NCBI GenBank assembly: GCA_020091685.1
Contig: CM034600.1
Span: 7,391,837 to 7,455,836, forward strand
Origin: Lutjanus erythropterus
Taxonomy: Eukaryota; Chordata; Actinopteri; Lutjaniformes; Lutjanidae
Length of the DNA: 64,000 nucleotides
Direction of reading: 5' to 3'
Below are positions 42,001 through 55,011 of this stretch, piece after piece (the first letter of the stretch is position 1; every line of letters starts with the position of its first letter). Both the position numbers and the translations under genes were made by a program. The notes below the pieces were generated by a model. It searched no databases. It had not been told where the DNA came from and saw nothing but the letters and a program-made list of their open reading frames with translations.

Positions 42001-42949
42001 CCAAAAACAAAGGAAATACTAATTAATCAATTAATCTTATCAAAATTACTGGAATTAAATTAAAGCAATAAAGAGCAAGTCAATAAAATTAAACACTAAT
42101 TACAAGGTATTAAAAACTGTCAACTTCAGAGAAACATAAAATAAGTCAAATGGCCAAACACGAAGACAAAATCAGTCTAGGGGAACATAGAGTTCAACAG
42201 AGAACAAGAACACAACACAACGACAAAACACTTGTGGATCCACAAGTCCTAATAAATGCCACCAAATAACTATAAATAATACTTTTTTTTACCCTGTAAA
42301 GTACTTTAAAGACCCACATGAAGCACACAAAGAACCGTCCCCTAAATAAAGAGGTTTTTCTATCGGTGATAGCTCCTTGTAGAACCAGAGAACCTTATGA
42401 GAACCATTTTTTGAACCATTATTTTTCTGAGAGTGGGGGTACTCGAGGGTCTAAGGGCAGTGGGTGTCACGCTGTTCAAATTGTGAAGTTCCCTGAGGAA
42501 AATTGTGATTTGTGATGTTTTTTTTTTTGTTTTTGTTTTTTCTGGCTATAAAAAATACAATTTGTTTTCACTTAATGAAAAATGTAATGGCACAGGAGTC
42601 GTGTGAGATGATCAGAAAAGTTTTGCATAAACACAGTCTGTTATATCTGTTCTGTTGATTTGATCATAAATCTGTTCAATCCATCTATTTGTTTAGTTGT
42701 TGTCACCTAAATTTAAAAGCCTAACCAAAGATAGTGACTGCAAATGAGCTCCAACTAGACACACTGTGCATCTGTACTTTACATGTTTTTGGTTTATAGT
42801 GAATCTATGCAAATTCAGAGGGGGCGAGTGGAAACTTGTTTTTTGAATAACTGAATTGAAACGGGGATTGTCTTTAGCTTGTGATTGTCAAGAATTCTGC
42901 AGTGCTTTTTAGATAAACTAACAAATAAAATAAGACACACCAGGGACCA
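39063..42949. other. Intergenic with repeat fragments
   Basis: 39800-39870 (TTAAAGGTACTATGTGAAAT) looks like a MITE left end. 41708-41745 is a CAAA-type A-rich run, and 41700-42300 is strongly A-rich on this strand. 42325-42435 (AAGAACCGTCC, then GAACCATTATTTTTCTGAGAG) resembles a hAT-type MITE end. No exon is supported. Confidence 0.4.
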
Positions 42950-43345
42950 CCTCACAGTTGTTGTCAATTTTTGCCTTCAATCCATACACTGTATATAAAG
43001 ATGGAGGACACATCTTTACTTCCTCCCACTGTACAGAAATAAAGCCACAATATCCAGGACACAAGTGCTGCACTGGTAATGCAATTCAGAGCCAGAGTCT
43101 GTACAGCAGTGATCAGGGTCGGAATCGGCCAACCAGACTGTCAATCATGAGGTGAAACCCCCTTTTTATAGCATCAAATACCTAAAAAAAGAACAACCAA
43201 AACTGGCAGAAACTTATTTGACGTGCACAGTGATGTTTTAGTTTGGCCTCTCTGCAAACATGGAGGGGGTGGCCTTTATGACCTATGCTGCAGCCAGCCA
43301 CCAGGGGGTGATGGATATTTTTCTATATATGCCAGCGTGCGACAC
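42950..43345. repeat. Dispersed fish repeat
   Basis: ACACTGTATATAAAGATGGA at 42985 and CAGCCAGCCACCAGGGGGTG at 43291 are known words of an abundant percomorph repeat; the piece is the counterpart of 25500-25935. Confidence 0.5.
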
Positions 43346-44139
43346 ACAGAAAGAAAGCACCTGTTTACCTTGATTAGTGATTTTTACAGCCCATCCTCAT
43401 CATAGACAGTAGAGTTATTAGTGGATGGAGCATCCGTGACGTCACCCATGGGTTTCTGGGTTGTGTGAAAACCAAAATCAGCGTTTTCATTTTAAACTTT
43501 TTTAAAGTTTAAGCTACCTAACCTTAAGTAGCTACATGAACTATGTCATGTGACTTACTCAATTTACGTTGTGACTTTTGTGATGTAACATATTTATTTT
43601 AACACAAACCATGATCTTTTCTCAAACAATGTTTTTTCTTTAGTTTTTGCCTAAATCTAACCAAACGGATGCTCATTATCCTCATTAGCTTCCACAAAGT
43701 GGTCGCTAGTCTTCCTGGGATCCGCACACAAAACAACAATAAACATACATCAATTTAAAATCACACACTATCAGTGAGACAATATTCAATATATCAGCCC
43801 AAAATTAAGAAGAAGAGATGAGTAAAAAAACAACATTGTCACAAACACATTGCACCAAATAAAAAACTCACAAAGATGTTCCAAAACTGCCATAACAAAA
43901 CTTACATGTGATTCATCAGTTTTAGTTAGTTAGTTATTTACTTTGTACTGGTCATGTGTCATTTTGGGAGTTACTGGCACTTGACTTATTCTATCCTTTA
44001 GGTATAAGGAGGTGTTGGTGTTTATATATTTATGTATTTCTTCCTGCAGAATACTTCCTGTTTTCATAATGGGATAAAACTCTGGTTCCTTTGTTTGTTC
44101 CTTTCTTTTTTATTCCTATTTAATCTCCTGATTATTAAA
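43346..44139. other. Intergenic
   Basis: No exon or named element. It includes CATCCGTGACGTCACCCATG at 43430, part of the same repeat family as 25890. Confidence 0.35.
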
Positions 44140-44660
44140 CCAGCACTCATGAATGCCCATGTAAAGGCCACGGCAGGCCTTGAAATTACGTGTCAAATCA
44201 ATACTTTCCCCTTCCATGGGAAAATTGGTAAGAAAAACAAGGATCCTCCAAGACACTGACTGTGCACGAGATCACAGAAATTAATAAATTGTCAGAGAAA
44301 ACAGCGAACTCTTCTCGGCACGGCAGCCACATTCCCAGAGGAAAGAGTCATGTATGCTGAACAATAATAAGCAGCGGATAATTCCACCACGGAGGAAAAT
44401 AAGTGTAAAAAGTGTTTTCATCGCAGAGCCTTGGACCAACTCCAACCTCATCAGAGGGGCAAATTTATTTCGGAGTCAGAAATGCATTGGCTTTAATTTC
44501 ACGCTGCACGCATTTCGATACCAGCAAGAGGGTGGAAAAAGAGCAGCGCGCGGAGAGAGACAAAGAGGAAGAGAGAGAAAATATGAAGTTTAATTTTCTG
44601 CCAAAAGTCACCATACCAAAGAGAATTAAAGTCGATACACTTACAAACAAAGGAGGGAGA
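44140..44660. other. Possible conserved non-coding element
   Basis: A long stretch with few simple repeats, including ATTCCCAGAGGAAAGAGTCA, GCAGCGGATAATTCCACCAC and TTTAATTTCACGCTGCACGC. Overlapping frames of 79-99 residues on both strands show no protein motif. Compositional impression only. Confidence 0.2.
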
Positions 44661-45249
44661 GAGGCAAAATAAGATAAGGGGACAGGGAATAGTTTATATA
44701 TATCGAAGTTATGTAAAGTCGGTGCAGGTAATTGGAATTGTGCTTTGGAAATAACTGAATTCATTCAGTGTTTGATGTTTGTCTTTAACTTTGTGCAACT
44801 GATCGTCAAGAATGCTTTTAAAATTCCTTCATTTCATTTCTGGGAGTGGAGTCAAAGAAAAGGTTATGAACACAGGGAAATTGTTGATGTTGTGGAGAGT
44901 CTTTGTCTGATGGAACTTTCAAAATAGCGGGCAGAGAAATGAGGGGACAAATGGAGGAACACTTATACGCCACAATATGCCTGTGTTTGAAAATGAAATG
45001 TTTACCTCCGAGTGTTCATATTGAACAACGGAACAAATACACAAGCCATGTTACTGTATGGGTGTTCAAAATATTTCTTTAGCTCGCTGGATGGGTTTAA
45101 ATCCTCAGCTTTTATCTCTGAGGACATGCTGCGCCTCAAATTGGGGTGTGTCACGCCTGATACACAGTTCACAACTTCCCAACTACTGACATTAATAAAA
45201 CAACAATTGATAATATGTATTGTAGGTACACTTACCAACTCGGAAGACA

Positions 45250-45325
45250 GCATGAATATCCATCCATTATATAACACCACTTATCCTTTGGAGGGACACG
45301 GGGGCTGGAACTGATCCCACTGGGT
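45250..45325 (+). repeat. Fragment of a common fish repeat
   Basis: AATATCCATCCATTATATAA followed by CACTTATCCTTTGGAGGGAC and GGGGGCTGGAACTGATCCCA is a familiar consensus block. 51455-51500 (AGGGAGAACATGCAAACTCC) is a piece of a neighbouring block of the same consensus. Confidence 0.6.
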
Positions 45326-46406
45326 GTGAGGTACATCATCAGGTCAAAATTTGAATTTGTCCAATGGGAGGGAATGCCAAAAAAACAAAAACAAAAAAAA
45401 AACCCAAAGAAAATGCAGTGGTATGTGGTGGAAAATTTTAAGCAGAGTCATCAAATGACAAATAGACAAATAGTCCAAATTTAATCTATTAGACCCGTAT
45501 AGGCTACATGGAAACACATTTTTCTCATTTTTTTAAAAATTAATCTAGTAGGAATTAATATAAATATATAGAAGTAAATATATAAAATATAAGCATATTG
45601 GTAGGTTGGTAGGAAAATACATTCTATCGTTGTTCTGAGTCCACGGTCAAGTTAGTAATAATACATATGTAACATTCAGTTGCACTTTCAAAATAAAGCT
45701 CTTGCAGGTTCAGACACCGAAACTACATAGTGTAGTTTGGGTTAAAATAACTACTGGCTAAAAAAAAAAATCAATATACTCTTCTCACATAGTAACCAAA
45801 CCCCAGTGTCCTTTTTGAATGTCCTGTGTTTGACCCACCTGACTGTGCTGCCAACTGTGTGTCTCGATGAACGCAACTCCTAATATTCACACAACAGTAG
45901 TTGAAGGAAACTCACATTAACTCCTCTCTCGGCTTGTGTGTGTTTTTGTTCATCTCAGCCACTGACTTCCACTGACTTCCTCTCATCTGTTCGTGTATGA
46001 AGCAGATTCCCGTGATAGGTGCAGGGTTTTTTTGCTCAAGCTGAAACATTTTGAACTTGTGGGGACAAATTTGTGCGACTGTGCCACCTCTAAAATTCTC
46101 CCAGCGCTCTGAGCCCACAGTTGGTCTTGTTTCCATTTTAGATTCTTGGTCGGTGGACAAAATAACACTGTCACGTATAAAGTGCGTTGTGTTGATAGAG
46201 ACGGATATCTTTTTTTACTTCAGCGGTGAAAGTTTGTCTTTTGACAGCAGCTTTGTGTTCTAGCATCGGCTCGTTTATCATGTGGGCTGAGCTGTTGATA
46301 CATAATGTCATCATTTACCACCTCAGCTCACCCACTGTTGACACAAACACAGAGGTATAAGAAGTATTAGGATGGATGAGGGAGAAGATGCCAAATGCTG
46401 TATGCT

Positions 46407-46433
46407 TGTGTGTGTGTGTGTGTGTGTGTGTGT
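46407..46433 (+). repeat. (TG)n microsatellite
   Basis: About 13 uninterrupted TG units. Confidence 0.95.
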
Positions 46434-46569
46434 ATGAAAATATCTTAAATGAGTGAACTAAATGGGAATAAAGCTGCTGGTTCCATATAGCATGTTATTC
46501 CAGATTTTTATTGGGCTTTTACTAAAAGATATATATATAGATATGTTTATATTAATTTATGATATTACT

Positions 46570-47650
46570 GGTTATTAGAGCATGAGCACTGACCGGGCAA
46601 GGATCCTATTGAGATTGCATCAATTATTATTCATAATAATCATATTTTTTGATGGGCTAAACATGCTCAAAAACCTGATTGGCCTACCAAAAGTAGGCCA
46701 GTACATTCATCATATCCAGACCTTAAAAAAAAGCCTCCTGGAGCGATATTCTAAACTAAATGGGTAGTCGGCCATACTGAAGTAGTCATTTTTTGCAATT
46801 ATCAGCCACTGTACTTGAACAAACTCCCACAGAAGTAATCAGACCAACTTCAGAATCAGTGTATCTCATCTGTACACCTTTGCAAAGCTATTAAAAGGTT
46901 ATTTTTTTATTGAATTGTGTGTCCAACAGGAAGTTGTTATAATCTGAGTGTACATGGTCATCAGAATCCTGGCCTGAAGACAAGTACATCTACATATTCA
47001 GTCATAGTCATAGTGCCACCTACTGGCAATAGGGAATGTTTCACATTTGATACGAGTCCCAACCTGAACACATCTACAGGCCAGTATTCAATTAGTGTTG
47101 TGAAAATGATGGATAGAGCTCCAGACAAAATTTCAACAAAGCAGCCCCCAAGGCATGTTTTACCTATGTGTACAGAAATTGGTAGACACATGTATCATGT
47201 ACAGAAAAGCCTCTTGGAGCCATACTCTAAATACAACAGGAATCACATCAGCTTCATAAATGATATGTCCAATCTAAAAACCTTTAGAAATGAAAAGCTT
47301 GTGGTCTTGGAGTGGCACTGACTTTACATATTTTGACATGAAACAGGAAATTACTGCAACTTTTAAATATATAAATGGCCAGATCTCCCCCAGACTTCAC
47401 ATGAGTCCTGGCCTGAACACATCTACATGATAATACCCAGTCATAGTCATAACGCCACCTGCTGGAAACAGGAAATCACATGTTTTATACTGTGACGTGC
47501 TCCTCCAAGCAGGTTCAGATCCAACCCAAATGAGGTTAGAAAAGCCTTGACACTACGATGATGCTGTGCTGTGAACATTGCAAGTTTTCAAAAAAATGCA
47601 GTGTGGCAATTTCGGTGTTTCACCAGGAAACAGGAAGTTGTTGTATCTTT
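46570..47650 (+). repeat. Fish dispersed repeat with internal near-repeats
   Basis: The block with AGTCATAGTCATAGTGCCAC (around 46999) recurs as AGTCATAGTCATAACGCCAC (around 47440). The block AAAGCCTCTTGGAGCCATAC (47206) recurs as AAAGCCTCCTGGAGCGATAT (46730), and CATCTACA occurs repeatedly. I recall a fish repeat with GCCACCTGCTGGCAACAGGAAAT words. The 134-residue frame at 46917-47321 is inside it and is not a gene. Confidence 0.6.
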
Positions 47651-48444
47651 AGTGTAGATTGTCCAGTCTGCCCCAAAACCAGGCTGTGGCTGCCATACAG
47701 CCCGACACACGCGGGGCTGCGAGGGCCTGTTAATCTGCTTACACAATCAGCAACAAATGGATATTAACAGCTGATAAAATAAACATTATCTATTATGGAT
47801 TAAAGAAAACAACAGCTTTTCTTTTTGCAGATCTAGAAAAGAAAAACTATAATTTGGTCTTTATTTCCCCCTCCTTTAAATGAAAACTAAGAAATACATC
47901 CTCAATGGTTGAGCATCCGTCTAAGTATTCTTTCTCCTCCCTGAAATCCACAGTGTGCTATTAGAAAGCCCTCAGTACCCCAGAACTCTCTCTCCAGATC
48001 TGTCACTCTCTCTGCCTCAGCTTGCATCCAGCAGCCTCCTGCCTGCTTTACTGTACCTGCCAAGAGCTGCTGCTATTTATGGAGCTGAGAAACTGCTACA
48101 GGGACCTGCATGACAATACAACACAGGCTTCCACACAACAGCGCTGTCTTCATGTGATTATTGCACTGATGAGAAAGACAATTAGTTACCTACTTATGAA
48201 CAGAAAAAAAATCCACCAAAAATGAAAACAGTATGTTCCTACAAGATCTTATGTGACATAATGTTCATGTAAGACTCAGATCAGCCCTTGACCTTGTCTG
48301 TTTTTATCCGAACCAAATACGCTTTTAAATGCTCTACAGATGATGACTGTACAAGAAGCTTGTTCAACAGGAATGGCTGAGTCACCACTCTGTGTGGGAG
48401 ATGCATGCACAAGGCAGACGTAAGCAGGCTGCAGAGGGCATGCT

Positions 48445-48447
<3 letters not shown>

Positions 48448-48506
<59 letters not shown>
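48448..48506 (+). repeat. (CA)n microsatellite
   Basis: Close to 30 uninterrupted CA units. Open frames across it are artefacts. Confidence 0.95.
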
Positions 48507-48507
<1 letters not shown>

Positions 48508-51500
48508 CAACAACAACACAGGGAGAAAATATAGCAGAGGTCTGTTGATTTTCCAATAGACTTCCAAAATGCTTTTTTGAATTTTTATTAGTCAAACTAG
48601 CGGCATGTGATGTCGTTGGTCCACCACTTTAAAGAAAATTATCTCAACAAATATGGCACTAGTTTCCATGAACTTTGCTACATGACGTAACAAGTTGATA
48701 TTAAATGTGATCGAGATGTGAGCTTTAAGTTCCCCTCCAGACACATTTTGGTTAATATTTTGTTTAACATGGCTTTTCCGATGTAAACAGTTTTCTTACA
48801 AACTCTGAAAGGGGACTGGAAGAAAACCTTCTTTTTCTCCCTCATTGAAAGATCCAGAATAATGCCCACTTGTATATCTATTATCTGATAATAACTTTTT
48901 TTCTGTAGGCTACATTTATTACCCTTTTTGTATTGTGTCATTAACACTTTGACAATATTGTTCACAAGACATTCATGGCAATAAAACATACTGAATTGGA
49001 AACTGAACTGAAATCGAATACAGTTACCTTTTTCTGTCCTAATTACGTAACTCTGTTACATGTAATCCATTACTTCCTAAGCCTGGAAGTGATTAACACA
49101 GCTAATACTAACTCTAATTCTCTGTATTGACAAATCTGCTCTCTGCTGGAGGTTTCAGGTTATTTTGTCTGCAGCGATTTTCCAATTTGTTAGGTACCAA
49201 ATCTATCATACCTCTTGAGAAAAAAACTTTGTACAGATACAAATCACTATAATCAAGGTCAGACATTTGAGGGGACACAAACATAAGAAAAACACCTTTT
49301 TTTTTAGTGGAAAGGATCTTTAAGAGCAGCTACTTCTGCTGTCTTTCTTCTGTACGCACAACAGTGTCGTTGGTAACCATTGCACAGCCACCTTATGCCC
49401 ATGCTGTGGAATAGAGGGCCGTGTGCCACACTTTTCATGTTACTGGACATTGAACACAACTTTACTTTAACATACTTGATCCTTTGAAATAAATATGAAG
49501 ACACTGATGCCAGCGCTGCAGGATAAAAGTTAAAGTTGTGTTGTCTAGAGATGAGAATTTCATGATTAACTGGATCAATTGCTGTGATGACTTTTGATTT
49601 CTTTTTTCTCAGTATTAAATCAACTTTTAAGTACTTTCCAACTTGCTGTTTCTTCATCAGAAATGATGCAACAGTGTGAAAGGCAGCAAAGATACATGAT
49701 TAGACTGTTAACTGTGCAGTCATAGATAGGCCTTCAGCACTGACCACAGTGTCAATACAGCTTAGAGTATAAGCGCGCACACACACACACACACACACGC
49801 CTGGGTATCCATCCTGACACATAAAAGGAGGAAATTGTAGACATCAGAACATAATGTGTATCTATCTTCACCACATGCTCATTTTAAAATTTAATACGTG
49901 CTACAAACAGTGTGATGACACGAGGACAATGATGGATGACTTTATAAACCAAGTCCAGCATGAAGAAACATGTTCTACATGCACAAGTGAGAAAGCAATT
50001 ACAGCAGAGATAATTCTCATATAAACACAAATGTCAGCTCACTCCTCTCTGTCTCCTTCACCCACCGTCGTCTGCCTGTCTCTGTTTCCCTCGCCACCAG
50101 TCATTTTATCAAATACTGGAGCCAGTGGAGCTGCACTGTATGTGTGTATCTGACATGATCAGCCAGCAGGCTTGAAATTAGATACATCTTTTTATGACTT
50201 GGGCGCTGACTTCATTTTAAGCATTTAAAATCAACAAACTCATCAGTTAATCAGTGCACGCCGCCATCATTTCTGAGCTCTTTAACCATCACTGATTCCT
50301 GCAGCTGGAGGAGCGTCGCATCAGGCAGACGAGCAGAGTTTTGAGCTCACTTTGGGTTGGATTTTTCAGGAAAATTAGCCGGAGTAGACTTAGTGGAGCC
50401 AGAATATGGTGTTTTCCAATCAAAGAAAGTGGTTACTTGAAAAACATCTGTTAATATTCTTAACAACCTTTCCTCAGCGCAGTTTGATTTTGAAGAGGCT
50501 AGTCTGTTTCTCTAGTTTGCAGAAGCTGTTTTCCTTCTGATTGCACAATATGGTAGAGGACACCATCAGTTACTTTGATTATAATAATTTAGCACTTTGT
50601 TCTTGTTATTTCTCTGATGTCACACAATTTATTTTACTTCAGCTTGGAGCCAAACTGTTTTGACAGTGTATTCCTACTGAATTCTTATGGGCAAAAAGCA
50701 AGGAAGGCATTTCAGTGCAAAAGATTTTTAAAAAGTTGGATAAGCATCTACAAATTTCTTTCAAATGAATAAATTCTTGTTGGGTTTCTTTGGAAAAAGA
50801 ATCAGGGGTCAGAGTGTCCCAGAATGTACCTGTTATAATTTGTAGGTGAATGTGACTGTTTTACTTTAATTTGTATGTGCGCCTGTAAGTAAAGCAAGAA
50901 ATGACACAATTAATTGGGGTGGTGAACATGTAACGATTCCTGCGTGATTTTTAATTGAATCAAACTCAAATATTTGAATCAAATTTAAAATCCTAGACTG
51001 CTAGACTATATCTGTTTTCTTATATCAATATTTGATGGACATTATCATCCAGCTTTGGTGTTCAGACTGTAGAAGGGAGAGAGGATATATACTTTGGCGC
51101 AGATCCCAGGGAGGAAGGAGGGGACGAGTCCGCCCAACGTCTGATAAACATGAAGTTGCCCCCCCAGTAAATCATTTATATTATGTAAATGAAAATATAT
51201 ATTTAAAAGCAGGCAACTTCACAAATAAAAACTACACTTTTTGAAGGTTTTGTTTATACTACACTTTCCCTTTTGGGCAAAAACAAGGTAAAGGCCAACT
51301 TTATTTTGATCACACAATCAATTATAGTAACCCATCTTTGTATTAGGAGCAGTGGGCAGCTCTTGCACAAGGAAAGTACTCCTGTACAGTGGTCAGGGGT
51401 ACTGGCAGGAAGTATACATGTTTTTGAAGGTGGTGGGGGAAGCTGAGCTCTCAAAGGAAACCGACACAAGCACAGGGAGAACATGCAAACTCCACACAGA

Positions 51501-52554
51501 AGACATGCAAGTTTATGATTTTCATTACTTCCCCAAAGAGCAAAGGATGATGTAACAATACCTCAGTCAACAACAAGTACATTTAGAGAGTTACGCAATC
51601 CTGTGCTTAGCCATGTATACTGTTACTTTGTTGTGCCGAGTACGTTACCAGTCCTTAGAGAAAGAGTGGGTGCTTTGAGGCGCCTGTAAGCAGGTGGTCC
51701 GTTTTGCGAAGGGAGAGTCAGGCTGGAAAAAAGGTAATCCAATGTTGAAGGGAAAGCCTGTCCTTGCTGTTATTCTGGTTGCAGGAGGAGGGACGCTCCT
51801 TTCTTGGCATTGCAGAATTAGTATTCCTGGTGCTAGCTTACTCCTTTTAGGGTGTGGAACTAGTTAGACTTTGGGTTCTAGCTGCTGGTGCCAAGTAGAT
51901 TCACTTCCTTTGTGAAGGTGAAGACAGTGCTGTCTTGAAGAATAACATGCAGTGTGGGTGCTTCAAGCAGGCCGCATGAGGTTTGGGGAGTCCAGAAGAC
52001 GAAGAGCCGAGAGCGGCATGTCTGCACAGACAGGGACCGGTGAGGAGACCTGAGGGAGAAGAGCAGGCAGATGAGAGGAGAGAGAAGAAATGGGGGTAGC
52101 CGGTCTTTGACCTGACTGTGGATTGTGGGTCACACCCATTCAACCAACGGGAGATGATTGCTGGGTCCAGAGGTGCGAACACCTGGAGGATTGTGGGAGA
52201 CTGAGCTTTGTGTTCACAGAAGGACAAAAGGACCATGTGGTCCCATCCACCATTCTGGCGGAAGCCCATAATAAAAGTTCAATTTTATGCAAAGTGAACA
52301 AATTCATCTGTGGAAATCTCTGATAATTCTGATTTCAGGTTTATTATAAATGTACAACACTGTCAAGTTGCAGTGGGTTCTAGAATTTTTGAATGGTCTA
52401 TGAAGAAACTGATGGGAGATGTGGTTCTTCTAACATCTCCCATCTCAGTGGAATACACCTGTTTTCTCTCCTGCACACCCCCCTTGTTAATACTTTTGTT
52501 CTTTCTTTCCTCCCTTTATGATGCAGGATTCAGCAGAGCAAATACAGTAACAGT

Positions 52555-52556
<2 letters not shown>
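48507..52556. other. Intergenic
   Basis: No supported exon. 49304-49657 has a minus-strand frame of 117 residues with no motif I recognise. 50100-50345 is complex and could be conserved non-coding sequence. 51900-52300 is G-rich with frames on both strands. (CA)n at 49777-49798. Confidence 0.35.
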
Positions 52557-52619
<63 letters not shown>

Positions 52620-52746
52620 CCTCTGAACGAGGCCTGAGAGCTGTTCCTCTGGGAGTCACAGCAGCAAACTCTATTGGGTGTTTTAAGTCACAGGTGAAGA
52701 CCTATTTTTTTCTAAGTGTTTTTGTGCTTGAATCATGTACAGTACA

Positions 52747-52786
<40 letters not shown>

Positions 52787-52813
52787 TACACACACACACA
52801 CACACACATACAC
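52557..52813 (+). repeat. Two (CA)n arrays flanking a LINE-like scrap
   Basis: CA arrays lie at 52557-52616 and 52744-52813; the second includes CGCGCG. Between them, 52640-52710 reads PLGVTAANSIGCFKSQVKTYFF, similar in style to the last residues of LINE ORF2 (compare FKSLLKTHFYRLAF at about 2507-2548). The LINE reading is tentative. Confidence 0.6.
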
Positions 52814-54189
52814 GATGCATTGGTACTGCACTGATGTAGGCCGACATAGACAAGAAGGCACAGCTTAAGTGCACTCCTCGCACCACTACAGAGCCACAGA
52901 GATGCACATGCACACGGTCTGCAGAAGACTGGGTTGCTATAGTAACATCAGTAGAGAGATACATAGAGCATCTTGTTTGGTCACTGCCCTTTAGAAATCA
53001 TCATCCCCTGAGGCACTTTTCTGAGGAGATGAAAGTGCAGACTAAAGATACTGTATGGACTATAAGGTGTCCTTCATCCTGCATCTACACCAAAGAGTTA
53101 CACATATTTCTGCTACTACGTCTGAGTGGGCTCATACATGCCAAGATTTAATTAAATGCTGACTTTTCTCACCTTTTCCACTATCTGTGGAAGGGGTGAG
53201 ATTTATTTCATATATTCTCATATACAAACTTTATTTCCAATATTTAAGAAAAATCAATTTTGATCAAATCAAATTTGCATCATCTGCTGGGGCAACCCTC
53301 ACTCATTCAAAGCAGATCAACCAAAACAAAAATCTGTGTTTTTTGCAATTAAAATTTTGACTGGAGCTCTTATGAAGATTACAATATGATATATAACCAG
53401 CAGTTAAGTGAAACTGATGTCACTTTAGGTTAAATGTTGGGGTAAAGACTGTAGCTTGCCTTTTTTTTTTTATTTCTTGAATTACTTGCAACCAGTAATC
53501 TTTTCAGTAAATATTTTGTACTCAAGTAGTATTTTTACTTTAATTTACTACATATTTACTACTATTTACAATCTACTTAAGTACCCATTTTTTTGCAAAG
53601 CAACAGTGCTTTTAGTTAACAGTTTTGGCTTCTCTACCCATCTCTGGTCTCAGCTACAATTGTTCCCTGGCCTTAACCATATCATATACATGTACTGGTA
53701 TTATGGAAATTATCCTGAGACTGAACGTAAAGTAATATGGGGTATTGTGCAATAGAGTCTTGTTTGGCAACAAATACCGAAACACTGTCCCTGATCCAGA
53801 TCATAACTCTCTCATGGTCTTGCTACTAAAGAACAATTATACTCATCTAATAGTATCACCATATACAACAATAGGACATCAGAGGTTTTTTTGGGCTCCC
53901 AGCCAGATGGAAGATCCTGAATGTACTTGCATTTTTCCCCTGTAATCTAGGTCTTATTTTCTTTTTTCTTTTTTATTATTCCTGCCAGTTATGATCAAAT
54001 GTTACTCGCCAAGTTAAGTGATAAAATTAGAATACCAGAAATACAGATTTAATTGCATAGAAAAAAAATATGCATGTACAACTATGGGAAGTCAAAAATG
54101 AACCAATATGTTGTAATATAATTTTGATGTATCAAATGAACAGATTGGATTCTTATTTTCATATTTGCCTTTGTTTTATGCAAGGAGGT
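52814..54189. other. Intergenic
   Basis: No exon or named element. 53490-53590 has ACTTTAATTTACTACATATT and AATCTACTTAAGTACCC, a weak match to the 28745 repeat. Confidence 0.35.
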
Positions 54190-54590
54190 AAAAAAAAATC
54201 CTGTTTGTTCTTTGCTCCAATAATAGTTGAGCAAGCTTGGTAACACACAGAAACTTGGTCAACTTTCTCCTTTCCTGTGCTTGGATGCGATAGGCTGGTC
54301 TATGTTGAAAAGAAAAGCTAATTTTGAAGATGGTTAAAAGATGTTGCTGGACCTGTAAAAGCAATATATAACATCTTAAGTTATATGTTATATAACTATA
54401 TGACTATATTTAGAGGTCCCCCAGCAACATCTATTAACTATCTTCAAAATCTGCCTTTTCTTTTCTACAGAGGCAAGCCTCACGTATACATGCAGGAAAC
54501 AGGAAAGAGAAAGTAGTCAGAGGTGCTGCTGCATACCAAGCTTGTTAAACTGTTACTGGAGCACAGAATAAAAAAAGGCGGGACTTAGGA
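54190..54590. mobile_element. Large hairpin element
   Basis: Left arm about 54195-54354 and right arm about 54414-54575 are inverted copies of each other. For example TGAAGATGGTTAAAAGATGT (54325-54344) pairs with ACATCTATTAACTATCTTCA (54427-54446), and GAGCAAGCTTGG pairs with CCAAGCTTGTT. The loop of about 60 bases is AT-only. Relatives are at 9048-9235 and 28490-28620. No coding content; a MITE of unknown family. Confidence 0.8.
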
Positions 54591-54947
54591 TGGATCAATT
54601 ATGACCTAAAACTACACAAAACATTACCCAGACTGTAAAAGGACGAATATTTCCTTCAAATCCACCATTCTGACAGGGGAGATGCGAAGAAAGACAAATG
54701 TGAAGACTTCTAAGCATCGAAAACATGAATTGTGCATAAGGCAGTACAACTCAATAATAAGAAGGTGTTGCTGTGACAGTGTGTGTTCGCTGTATAGCTA
54801 ACAGGTCTATATGAAAACAGGCAGTGCGGGTGGTGATGCACTGTGGTCGATAGGATTCACAGAGGGCCTCCAATATCACAGCATCACACAGTCTCTTCAG
54901 CTCAAAGCTCCATCTTAACAGAGGTAATCATTTATCCTCTGTGGATC

Positions 54948-54953
54948 CTCTCT

Positions 54954-55010
<57 letters not shown>
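54948..55010 (+). repeat. (TC)n(AC)n compound microsatellite
   Basis: TC units at 54948-54967 followed by AC units at 54969-55010 with one CG interruption. Confidence 0.95.

Positions 55011-55011
<1 letters not shown>

Noticed and set aside
46917..47321. 134-residue open frame
   Set aside because: It lies in a dispersed fish repeat with internal repetition; no protein motif.
49304..49657. 117-residue minus-strand frame
   Set aside because: No recognisable motif, no splice support; kept only as an unassigned stretch.
52310..52834. 174-residue frame rich in His-Thr
   Set aside because: It runs through two CA microsatellites. The same applies to frames at 21608-21720, 62780-63172 and 48276-48567.
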